From Gnetum montanum (lineage: Eukaryota; Streptophyta; Gnetopsida; Gnetales; Gnetaceae): a DNA stretch of 64,000 nt. The notes beneath the pieces are model-generated. The model made no database searches. It saw only the letters and a list, made by a program, of their open reading frames with translations, and was not told the origin of the DNA. Position numbers and translations under genes: made by a program. The DNA is taken from the NCBI GenBank assembly GCA_015680685.1, contig MNCI01016243.1, forward strand, positions 218,548 through 282,547, given 5' to 3'. Shown here piece after piece: positions 48,587 to 58,131 of the stretch. Position 1 is the first letter of the stretch. The number at the start of each line of letters is the position of its first letter.

Positions 48587-49560
48587 CTGAAATTCTCTTA
48601 AGGCTTTTAAACACAAGTGCTTCTATGGAAAAATTTTAATAGAAATCTTCTATTATGCAACAAGAACCAAAAGAGAAATCTAAAAATCCCAAAATTACTT
48701 GTCAAGCATGATACTATCTAAACCACTAGCTAAAAAATTTAAACAAAATAAAAAATAATAAGAATAACTCACAGGACTATGACAAAGAGGCTGAAATCTT
48801 TTCTTTAGCCAGTCATCTACAAGCAATCTTTCACAGTGTGTTCTTTACAAATGCTATTCCAAGACCCAAATTGTGTCTCCAAGTGAGAGCTAGTAGTCCT
48901 CAAAGGTGTCCCCTAGGTCCCCCCTTTCTTCTAAACCCTAAACCCTTTTTATAGGTTTCAAAAGGTAGTTATATTTTAAAATATCTTGTCTAACTTCTCT
49001 CCCAAGTAAGGAAGTTATTTACTTGCCCAACAAGTTAGGAAATCTTGCCCAACAAGTTAGGAAATCTTGCCCAACAAGCTAGGAAGTTGGGAAGTTAGGA
49101 GAAAATCATGCTAATATTGACATGTGTCTTTACACATTTTACAAATATTTCTTTCATAAATCTCAATTAAAAGTTAAATCCAAGGTCTTCATACTATAGG
49201 AGCTTCATTCAATTATTATTTTTTTTTAAGTTTCTAATTGTTGAATATCATTAACCACTGATACTCTAGTAATTTTATAAATAGGTGGTAATAAGAAGAT
49301 AATTTTAGCATATACCTTAGTGTAAACGTGGGTGAAAACGACTGTATGGTCTTTGGAATGAATAAGGCCAATCTTTATAGAATAAATCATCTTCATTTGC
49401 ACTTACTTGCACCTTATTATTATTTATTTATTTTTGAATCCACATACTAGTAAATTTCTGCACGGATAATGAGTAACAATTGCAAGAATGACAGGAGTAA
49501 TCAACTGGTTGGTAGTTACTGTTGGCTTGCTTCATTCCTTCTTTGTTTCTGCAAAAAGTC
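48587..49560. other. Part of E without recognised gene
   Basis: No family recognised. It contains the 22-bp tandem repeat at 49022-49087 and two CCCTAAA-like words near 48931. Confidence 0.4.
49022..49087 (+). repeat. Tandem repeat, 22 bp x 3
   Basis: Three head-to-tail copies of CTTGCCCAACAAGTTAGGAA plus AT; the third differs at about three bases. A partial unit precedes it. Confidence 0.85.
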
Positions 49561-50092
49561 TATAAAAATGGACACATGTTCTAACCCATTCCCAGTGCTA
49601 ACCCTTGCAATCGTGATTTTCTAGACACAGCCATGTTGCCAGAGTTAACGTACAACACCAACCCTAACCTCTTCTTATTTTCTAAATTTCTTGCATGCCG
49701 TTGCAAATTTGATGCCATTCTATTCATGATCCTGAATCGGACGCATGGATGTGTCACTATTTCCATTGGTTGTATTGTTTTATGTCTGCTCTAACAGAAA
49801 TTATTTTTCTTTAACCAAAAGCATCCTAGGAACCATCTTTGGGATATGTCGTGAAATGTCTCATGCAACAAGTGGCCCTTCTTCTGCGTTACCTCTCCAG
49901 CTCCGACAATTAATAGAGGCCAGGTCATGTACACCAGTGGTTGCAATACCAACCAAAATGCTCTCAAATCTATGGATACATGGGAGAAACTGCTGACATG
50001 CATTCTCCCTGAAAGCTTTGTTTCAACTTCTTTATGGATGACAGTTTGTCATCTGAGGATTTCCCAGCGACCTGGACTAGGCAGGGCTGTAG

Positions 50093-50467
50093 GGATATTT
50101 CATAGGATGCACCATGATCAACGGCATGGGCAAGAATCTACAATTGATGGATTACGATCTGGAGGCGTTGTGCATGGTACTGCATTAGTTTAGGAACACA
50201 TCCACGTCTAGGATTTTGTATGAGGCCATGTATTTAGACATGAAGAGGCACCTCCGTTGTAGTGATCGACTACGGTAGATCGTGCTCGGTTTTGGATTCA
50301 AGTGCAACTCTGTCATGTGGGAGGTGTTGAGGGAAGTTAATCCACGGACTAAAAATGTTTGGGATGACATAATCCATCATTGCAAAGTAGTTAAAGATGG
50401 TTTCAGAGCTTGTACAGTTCTTGTATTCAAATACAACTCGAGACTTGCAGTGAAGAGGAATACATAG
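50093..50467 (+). pseudogene. 3-ketoacyl-CoA synthase C-terminal fragment (very-long-chain fatty acid elongation)
   Basis: One plus frame reads MGKNLQLMDYDLEALCMVLH, stop, FRNTSTSRILYEAMYLDMKR, CSDRLR, stop, IVLGFGFKCNSVMWEVLREV and WDDIIHHCKV. These are the end blocks of plant KCS/FAE1 enzymes ([55 protein letters not shown]..YPV). KCS condenses malonyl-CoA with acyl-CoA in the ER for wax and cuticle lipids. About 110 of roughly 500 residues remain. The Asn of the catalytic triad is kept, but the His block HAGGRAVID is garbled. Two TAG stops and no intact start make it dead. No intron is visible in the fragment. CpG content here is higher than in the surrounding retroelements. Confidence 0.75.
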
Positions 50468-51244
50468 CACCTTTTTGCTTAAATCTGGTGGGTTCAATAA
50501 ATGGCTATTCCATTACTACTTTCGGGGGCCTGGGAAACAAAAAATGGGTTTCATGCTATTCACAGTAGGAATGCAAGATCCCATGCATCTCAGTGTGGAT
50601 TCTATACCCCTAGAATGATGGATTAAACCAGTTATTATTCTGTTAGAAATAAACCTTAAGAGAGCCTAATATTTTCGTATTTGCCTCTTGTGGAAACAAG
50701 TTTAGAGAAAAACACCTCCTTGCTATTCGTTGCTGTTGTGGTCATTTTTGATATTCCCCATGCCTATAATCCAAACAAGATCACTGCCATGTACAGGCAA
50801 TGCCCATTTATGTTTCTTCGGTGCTACAGATTGGCTTCACTTTTGGCCACTAGTTTTGCCTTTGTTGTCTTTGTTCTGTGTTTGTTTTTTTTTGAGTTTT
50901 TAGTTTAGTAATTAAAGTACATGTACATGTTTTCTAAAATTAGTTTCACTTTTCTCTTTCCATTACAGAAATGTCCTAGTTATTTTCAAGCTTCAACCCA
51001 AATATTCAAGGCTTCGTACAATACCATCTGACCACCTTAGCCTCGGGAATTTCTAGAATTCAAATTCTATACGAAGCTTTCCATGTGCACCACCGTATGA
51101 TCAATAAAAAGTTCCATTTTGATCTCATCGGATGGAATTGAAATTCTATACAATTCCAGCATTATTCATATTTTCCAGTGATTTTAAAACAGATTGGTTG
51201 TTTGTGCATTTATTTTAAATATTACCTTTTTCTAGTCTCTACGT
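50468..51244. other. Rest of E after the KCS fragment
   Basis: May include former 3' flank of the KCS gene. An open run of 75 codons at 50681-50908 is hydrophobic at its end but matches nothing I know. The right end of E is within the last 30 bp. Confidence 0.35.
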
Positions 51245-52480
51245 TTTGTGTTCCATGAAATGGCCAAATGTGCCAACATCATGGTGATGGTAGTTCTCCT
51301 CCCTCTTCATCCTCTATATCTACATCTTCTTCTTTCTATAAATTTGATCAAAATCGTAGGGGACAAAACTACGATGAAGGTGAATGATGGGACAATGATT
51401 GTAGGCCCTACCATGAATGAAGGGATAGCAAGGAACATCATAGGCATCATTAAAATCATGACAATGATGAACCTTTGTTGTCAACTTAAAACATGTTGAA
51501 CATTTTAGAGGTAGTTAGAATTCCAACTAAACATGTGAAAGATAGCAAAATTAAGAGGTTTCTTATGAACAGTATCCCCAAGTTTGAAGGGGAATATAAC
51601 TCAAATCCATAGACCCATCTTCAAGCCTTTCACAATGCATGTGCCTTGTAGAACATCGAAGACAACTAGCATAAACTTAAGCTATTTCCTAGGACACTCA
51701 TTAAAGAAGTGAAAAGTTGGTACCACTTCTTAAAGCTAGAATTAATTCATAGATGGGGTATAATGCTTGAGTTATTCAATGAAAAATATCATATGTACTT
51801 TACAGTGTCCAATTTAATTAAACAAATCCAAGGCTGGTGATAAGAAACACTTGAACCCTTGGATGTAATAGTAGATAGGTATTATTCCCTTTTGAATAGA
51901 CGTCCTGACCATGGTTATCCTCAACAAGAGTTGCTTCCCCATATCATAGATGGGCTCTGATCAGAAATAAGAAGAAATTTTGGGATCTATGCCCAAGGGA
52001 GACTATCAAAATTAAGGTCCATTAGATTGAAAGGTTGATTGAGAAGGTTGTAAAAGAATAAGATGAGTTGAGAAAATGGGAGAGTGTAGAGAAGTATAAC
52101 TAGCATCCTTCCATCAGGAAAAGGGAGGTCTAATTTTGTGATAGTGAAAGGGAGATAGCACTTGTTGAAGTGGTGCAGCAAAAGACCTTGCTAATTCAAA
52201 AATCTATCTCTAAGATTTTAGGCAAAGTTGATAAAATATGGGAATCTTTGGATGAAAATTTTCAAATTTCTTTGAAAATTATAGAAGAATCCAAAGAACA
52301 AGGTAGTAATCATGATCGTAGGAGATGGAAAGAAGCTAAACATGCCTACCAAAGGGGTAAGGGAAAAGCTACGATAGTAGAAGAGGTTGTGGTGTTAGAA
52401 TTAGATGATGATGATGGGTGTGACATCTATTAATATGAACATACCAAGGGATGGTATCCTTCTATGTCACACTTATAGGA
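51245..52480 (+). pseudogene. gag of element D, part 2 (after insertion E)
   Basis: The capsid core reads KHVKDSKIKRFLMNSIPKFE, GEYNSNP, THLQAFHNACAL, NIEDN, HKLKLFPRTLIKEVKSWYHF, MLELFNEKYHMYFTVSNLIK and EPLDVIVDRYYSLLNRRPDH. The long open end at 52170-52433 reads VQQKTLLIQKSISKILGKVD, KIWESLDENFQISLKIIEES and RRWKEAKHAYQRGKGKATIV, ending DDDDGCDIY near the Cys/His block. TAG codons at DP-THLQ and L-NIED match those of B. Confidence 0.8.
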
Positions 52481-52648
52481 ATTTGGGGTGTATGCTTTGA
52501 ATCCTAGACTAGCACAAAGGTAAGCACCTAGAAGGTTATCTTATCCTTAAGGAAACCTAAGGCAGTTCCACCAACAATAATAAACTTATTATTCAAGTGG
52601 AGCTCCACCAAAATAATACAAGTACTACCATAAGTGGAAGCACCCAAA

Positions 52649-52739
52649 ATTATGGGGGATGCCATCACCAAGGTAGAAATACCCTTATAGGTANATTATG
52701 GGGGATGCCATCACCAAGGTAGAAATACCCTTATAGGTA
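52649..52739. repeat. Exact 45-bp duplicate on both sides of an N
   Basis: Bases 52649-52693 and 52695-52739 are identical with the N at 52694 between them, as at 8694. Probably unmerged contig ends in the gag-protease linker of D. Confidence 0.85.
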
Positions 52740-53199
52740 GCTAAATCCATATGGATACTATGTGCAATAGCCCATGTCTTCGTGTGACTCTTCCAGTCAC
52801 ACTTCTCTCTAACATCACTACTATCCTCTAGAGGATTAAAAAACTTATTCTCCATCTCCTAGAGGGGAATGGACATACCCTTATCATCCTCCTCATCCTT
52901 TAGCATGTGTTCCTACATCATCAGCCCAATTATTGCTTACTCCATCCATGTAGGATGAAATTCCTGCATAGCCCTAGTAACATAGTGCTTAAAAATTTGT
53001 TAACTTATAGCCAACTCCTCAACTGAGTGGTTTGGAATCTAGATCTTGTAAAATATCATTATTTTCAACCAATAGTCCTACAAAGCCCTCACCAACTTAT
53101 GAAATTGGTCACCTTGTGTCTCCTTCATCCTCTACATCCATTCCTTTCAAGAGCCCTTCAAACAAAATTCCTCCTAAGATCTGCATAATCATGTTAACC

Positions 53200-53520
53200 A
53201 CAATGTATCTGATTGAGCCAAGGCTGGAAACCTTCCCAGGAAAAGTGTTGATCCTAGGAGTCCTCTCATCTACTTACAGATTGTTTGAAATGAGCCATGT
53301 AAGCCTCTTCTTAATTCAAGTTCTAGTGTCAACTTGATTTTCCATTAAATGTACAATTCCTAGAACCTGCCTCCTCTTATGGAGAGCATCATCCATTTAG
53401 AATTGATAGATCAATCCATTGCTATTTCCTTGGGATTAGTGGAGGACATTGTGACCATTGTCTATGGATGGTTGTACCCTACCAATTTCTTGGTGATCAA
53501 AGTTGACAATTGCATGCTAG
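53200..53520 (+). pseudogene. Protease of element D, decayed
   Basis: Reads KPLLNSSSSVNLIFH, then TAG at 53361-53363 in the position shared with A, B and C, NLPPLMESIIHLELIDQSIA and a GLVEDIVTIVYGWLYPTNFL-like stretch. Active-site Asp is changed to Asn. The sequence jumps after VDN near 53508 into the RT linker, so the protease C-terminus (the IIMGRAWL block) is deleted. Confidence 0.7.
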
Positions 53521-54410
53521 CATCATATCTATACTGATCTAGCCATGAAGACAAAGAGGTAACCATAGTGGTGGCTAAACCAAAATTAAAATAGAACATC
53601 AAAAGAGAAATTAGATAACTCATCAAGGTAGGTTTCATAGCGAATGGATTAGCCCACTTGTAATTATGCTAAAGAAAGGTGGCAAGTGGCAAGTCTATAT
53701 TGATTTCAAGATGTTAAACATAGCATGGTTCAAAGATTATTTTTCATTACCATTTATGGACTACGTGTTAGACACTATCTTTGGGCATTACTATTATAGC
53801 TTTTTGAATGGTTATAGTGGTTATAACCAAATTTATATTGCACTTAAGGATTAGGTTGAAACAATATTCACAAGCTCCTAGCAGACTTTTGCATATCATA
53901 AGATGTTGTTTGGTCTATGCAATGCCCCTACAACTTTCCAACACCTCATCCTATGAATTTTTTAGCAATAGATTGGTAGTGTGATGGAAGTCTTCATGGA
54001 TGACATTTTCACCTATGGCACTACATTTGAGCAAGTCCTTAATAGCCTTGATCAACTGCTTAAAAGGTGCATGAAGACTAATCTCTAGTTCAATTGGCAA
54101 AAGAGCCATCTCATTATCTATGAGAACATTATGTTGGGGCACAAAATTTCTGAAGAAGGGATTGAGGTGGATCCTAAAAAGATTCACATCATCAAAGGAA
54201 TAACTCACCAACAAAAAATTGTTAAAGATGTTTGGTCATTCCTTGGACACACTGGCTACTACCAGTGAAATTTTTCTAAGATTGCAAAACCATTGGTCAA
54301 GCTCATAAAGAAAGATGATCCATTCATATGGAATCAGGAATGTGAAAGGCTTATAGATAGTCTAATTCTACAAGCACCTAATTGGTCCTATTCATTTGAC
54401 ATCATGATGG
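53521..54410 (+). pseudogene. Reverse transcriptase of element D, decayed
   Basis: Shows PKLKNIKREIRLIKVGF-like start, then MLKKGGKWQVYIDFKMLNIA, WFKDYFSLPFMDYVLDTIFG, HYYYSFLNGYSGYNQIYIAL, KD with TAG, S-QTFAYHKMLFGLCNAPTTF (TAG at 53879-53881), MEVFMDDIFTYGTTFEQVLN with the FMDD active site intact, HLIIYENIMLGHKISEEGIE, VDPKKIHIIKGITHQQ and SFLGHTGYYQ. Small deletions remove part of the connection domain near 54265 and 54340. Confidence 0.85.
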
Positions 54411-54765
54411 ATGCATCAAACTATGCCTTGGGAGCCATGTTTACATAATTAGACAATAAAAAATGCCCATATTACATGCACTACACATGATGAAGCATTG
54501 GGTGTATAGCTCAGTTACACCAAAACAAAAAAAGAGTTGATGATCATGGTGTATGCTTTAAAAAATTTTAGGCACTATGCTCTTGGATATAAGGTATCTG
54601 TGTACACTTATCATAGTACCATTTGCTTCTTGATGAATAAACCAATAGTAAGCCTCTATGTCACATGGTGGCTAGTGATCTTGCAAGAGTTTGATCTTAC
54701 AATGGTAGATTAAAAGGAGATTGAGAATGTGATCACTGATCACTTTGCTTAGTTATGATAGGATA
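54411..54765 (+). pseudogene. RNase H of element D, decayed
   Basis: Recognised from MMDASNYALGAMFT, NYTKTKKELMIMVYALKNFR, HYALGYKVSVYTYHSTICFL, MNKPIVSLYVTWWLVILQEF and EIENVITDHFA, read across frame changes. The catalytic DHSA reads YHST, so the Asp is lost. Confidence 0.75.
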
Positions 54766-54949
54766 ACAAAGAGAAAAAAAGCCCATTCTCTAATCAATTT
54801 CCTAATGAAAGCCTCTTTGTTGATGCAATAAGTGAACAAGTGCACTAAACCAAAATGGTACAATGGCATCCTCACTTATCTTATCTCTCAAGAGATTCCA
54901 TAAGAGTTAGACCATAGGAAGAAATAATAGTTTCTTCATTAGGCCAAAT

Positions 54950-56030
54950 GCTTCATGGAGATTAATGGATACCTTTACAAAGTATGCACCGATGGCATGA
55001 TTCATTGGTATGTTCTTGATGCTAACCAATTGCATGTTCTTCACAATGCTTACAAGGATCCTTGTGGAGAAGACTATGTAGGGAAATGCATAGTTATTGA
55101 AATCCTAATGGTAGTGTACTATTGGCCAATAATCTTTAGGAATGCCCACCAATTCATTAACTATTATGAATGCACTTCACAAGATGGTGCGATGACCATT
55201 CAAAGAGAAGAACCTTAGAAATGGATTCAAATATTAGAACTCTTCAACATATAGGGCATAGACTTAATGGGTCCCATCATTCCCATGTTAAATGAAAAGG
55301 TATACATAATAGTTGTTGTTAACTATTATACAAGATGGAAAAAATCAATAGCTATCATTGACTATACATCTTTTACTACTACATGGTTTGTACAAAAAAA
55401 TGTTGTGTATAGGTTTGGAGTTCCACATGTACTAATTTCTAACAATGGTACTCATTTTATAGGTGCTACCTCTCGCAAGCTCATGCAATGCCTAGGGGTG
55501 GAACATAAAATAATAACATCCTACTGCCCCTAATCCAACGATCAAGCAAAGGTTACCAATGGAGAGATCATGAAAATCTTAACAAAAACAATTAGCAAAT
55601 ATAGGAGATATTGGAGCATGAAACTTAATTATACCCTATGGGCATACTACTCAACATAAAAAATCCCTATAGGCTAATCTTCCTATGAGCTAGTGTACAA
55701 AAAATTACCAACTCTTCCAGTTCAATTTGAGCTTTGTACAATTTCAATAGCTTGTAACCTAGAACTCAACGTAAGCCTAGCACAAAATGAGAGATTGATC
55801 AATCTTAATGTGCTAGATTAGAATTGATTGGTGGCCCTATCCTTGAATGAAGTGCACAAAGCATTCAATAAACAATGCCATAACCTTAGAATACATAAGG
55901 TAAAATTTCAACATAGAGATAAGGTCCTCTATTAAAACCCCATATATGTACCTCAAAACCCTAAGTTCCAAACATTGTGGAATGGGCCTTATATCATTTA
56001 TGAAACCTTTCCTTTGGGGTGATTTTGATC
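54950..56030 (+). pseudogene. Integrase of element D, decayed
   Basis: The zinc-binding part is open from 54955: MEINGYLYKVCTDGMIHWYV, HNAYKDPCGEDYVGKCIVIE, ILMVVYYWPIIFRNAHQFIN and YYECTSQDGA. Core: GIDLMGPIIPMLNEKVYIIV, VVNYYTRWKKSIAIIDYTSF, GVPHVLISNNGTHFIGATSR (second Asp changed to Asn) and QAKVTNGEIMKIL (the catalytic Glu region changed). Tail: ERLINLNVLD, LVALSLNEVHKAFNKQCHNL and WNGPYIIYETFPLG at about 55980-56020. No chromodomain. Confidence 0.85.
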
Positions 56031-58131
56031 TACAAACCTAAAAGCTTGAAGAAAAAGCAATTGGCCAACATGTAGCTACTTTAACCTTTCAATGAGCCCA
56101 CATGAGCTAGTATAAGCAACACCTCATCAAATGGATGACCTCACTCAATCTTTCAAATTTCCTCCTTTTAACTTAGTTATGGGGGAGATGGCCATCCATG
56201 GTAACTATATAAGTTACTCCTTAGTTTTCCTACTTTTTTGTTTTACATTTTATTTTTTTCTATACCATTTTTATTTTACACTTACTTAATTCTTTAATAT
56301 TTTTTTATAACATCACTAGTATGTTTTATTTTTTTGAATATTTTACAATTTATTTTATATTTTCCTTTATTTTGGTGTGAATTTTCCTTGTTTTCTAATA
56401 AAATTACTTTATTACTAATAGGACACAGTGATGTCGTAGCTATTTATTAATGGTGGTTTGTACCTAATGTTTTTTATTGCTAATGTCTGGCTTCTAATTT
56501 TTAACTTTGATGATTGATAACTCAAACAAGTTTCTTTTTACTGGAATAGGTAGTGAGTTCACATCCTCCACCCATCCACCAACTCTATGGTTTCTTAGTT
56601 TTGAAAATATGAGATCCCTTTCCATTAATGAAACTTTAACAAATGTGTGACCTTGATAGTTTCCAAACTTGGTAGAGATTCATAGGTTTGAAAAGGATGT
56701 GACTTTAAGGTGCTTCAATACTCTTCGTGCATCTCTACTTACTTGAGTGCATGCGTGTTTTTATGGATTTCTTACTATTCTATATCAACCAATAACAGGA
56801 AGTTGAATAAATCTTTGCATGGTTTAGTTCTCATCCAAAAATTCATAAAAATATAAAATATGAAAAAAGATAAAGAAACAAGACAAAACATGATGAGAAT
56901 TTAAAGCACACCCCTTAAAAAAAATAATGGGCTACAAGAACTAGTTATGGGACAAGAAAGACATGTTATTCATGCCTGAAGGTCCCCTCTAACTAAGGCC
57001 CTTTCTCACTTCTTGCTTTTCGTTTCTTCTTAAATAAGGAATTATGATTATTTGTGGTAGAATTCTTGTGTGTCAAGGAGGTGTACTGGTCCTAGGGTGA
57101 TAATGCAAAGTCACTAAAAGTGGTTGGTTTTGGTCTATACTAAGTGATAATGCAAATTCACTACCGATTTTCATGTTTTTGTCCAAAGTCTTAGTTTGAT
57201 GTATTAAAACTCTTAAATAGATTCTTCCAGATTCAGTCCTTAACTTTTCATAACCATTAATCAACTGTGGAATCATGAGCTCCTTAGTTGAGGTTATGCA
57301 AGGGTAAAAAGTCATAAGCCTGCTATGGGGAGGACCCACTTGCATAGCTCTTGGTTGGACTAGATAAGTTCCTTAGCCTTAGGAATTTTGAAGATCAAAT
57401 ATTTTGCAATCCCCATCGATTGAATCTAATTGTGTGCTTCTTAAGATATTTCTGAAATCATTCTTCATCTTATGTAAAATCTCAACTCCTATTCATGTGT
57501 CTTGTTATGTTCTTAGCATTTTTGACTTTCATTTGACTCCAATTTTGCCTAAAACCTCCTTATATTTTTTGAGATTTGACTTGGTCAATGATGGTCATTA
57601 GCCTTGTCAACTAGGCTTAGTCGATGCAGCTGACCATGTCGACAATGCCTAGTTGATGCATGGGAAAAATTATATATGTAGCGCCCACCAGTTAGGAATT
57701 TTATGCCATTTACTTCAAATATAAGTGGATTTTTTGCAATTTTTTAGAGCTCAAAATCTTCTAAATCTTGTAACTTTCAAACCATTTGTCTAATTGGGTG
57801 TTTTCCTTAGTCTTGTACCTTTTGAAGGTATGCTTTACATCATGGGGGCCACAAACCTTAGGTTTTTGATAGAAAATTTTTCTACATTTTTCTAACTCCT
57901 CCATGGGTTTAATGAATAAACTAATATTAAATTGTAAACCTATGAGAGTTAAACCCTTACAACATACTCTGGTGACCTATTTAATGAAAAAAAATAATAC
58001 AATAATATTAAAATAATGAAACTAGCCATGATCACAACTTAGTCAACTATAACTAACCTAAGAGATAAGATATTTCAAATGTTTCAAAGTTACATAATCA
58101 ATGATAATCCTTGGCTAGGTTGTGATTACAA
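56031..58131 (+). other. Conserved non-coding region between integrase and third frame of D
   Basis: Begins with ACTTAGTTATGGGGGAGATG (56171-56190), then a T-rich run, ATAGGACACAGTGATGTCGT near 56420, AGTTGAATAAATCTTTGCAT near 56803, and GGGGAGGACCCACTTGCAT at 57327-57345. It has U3-like short repeats at 57600-57662 and a TATA at 57671. It aligns with B throughout and with A in its first 1.3 kb. No long frame is shared between the copies. Confidence 0.65.
57600..57680 (+). promoter_or_regulatory. Promoter-like block upstream of the third frame of D
   Basis: Four related modules (CTTGTCAACTAGG, CTTAGTCGATGCAG, CATGTCGACAATG, CCTAGTTGATGCATG) lead into GGGAAAAAT and TATATATG (TATATA at 57671). 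The ATG of the third frame follows 461 bp later. The modules are of the same kind as the U3 repeats in the LTRs of A and B. Confidence 0.45.

Larger units (their letters stand above)
47955..51244. mobile_element. Insertion E in gag of D, type unknown, with 108-base gap
   Basis: It begins TGTTGGCGACCGTTTGGGAC and ends close to 51244, where gag of D resumes (ATCATGGTGATGGTAG, as in C). Repeated flank words (TTCCATG on both sides, or TGGCAAATT/TGGCCAAAT) fit a 7-9 bp target duplication, but I cannot fix the edge. TG at the left would suit an LTR, but no second LTR and no CA end are visible. The gap at 48479-48586 hides part of it. It carries a 3-ketoacyl-CoA synthase fragment and a short tandem repeat. 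It may be two insertions joined across the gap. Confidence 0.5.

Noticed and set aside
48931-48945. Telomere-like CTAAACCCTAAACCC
   Set aside because: Only about two units of the plant telomere repeat; too short to mean more than a promoter-type telo-box or chance.
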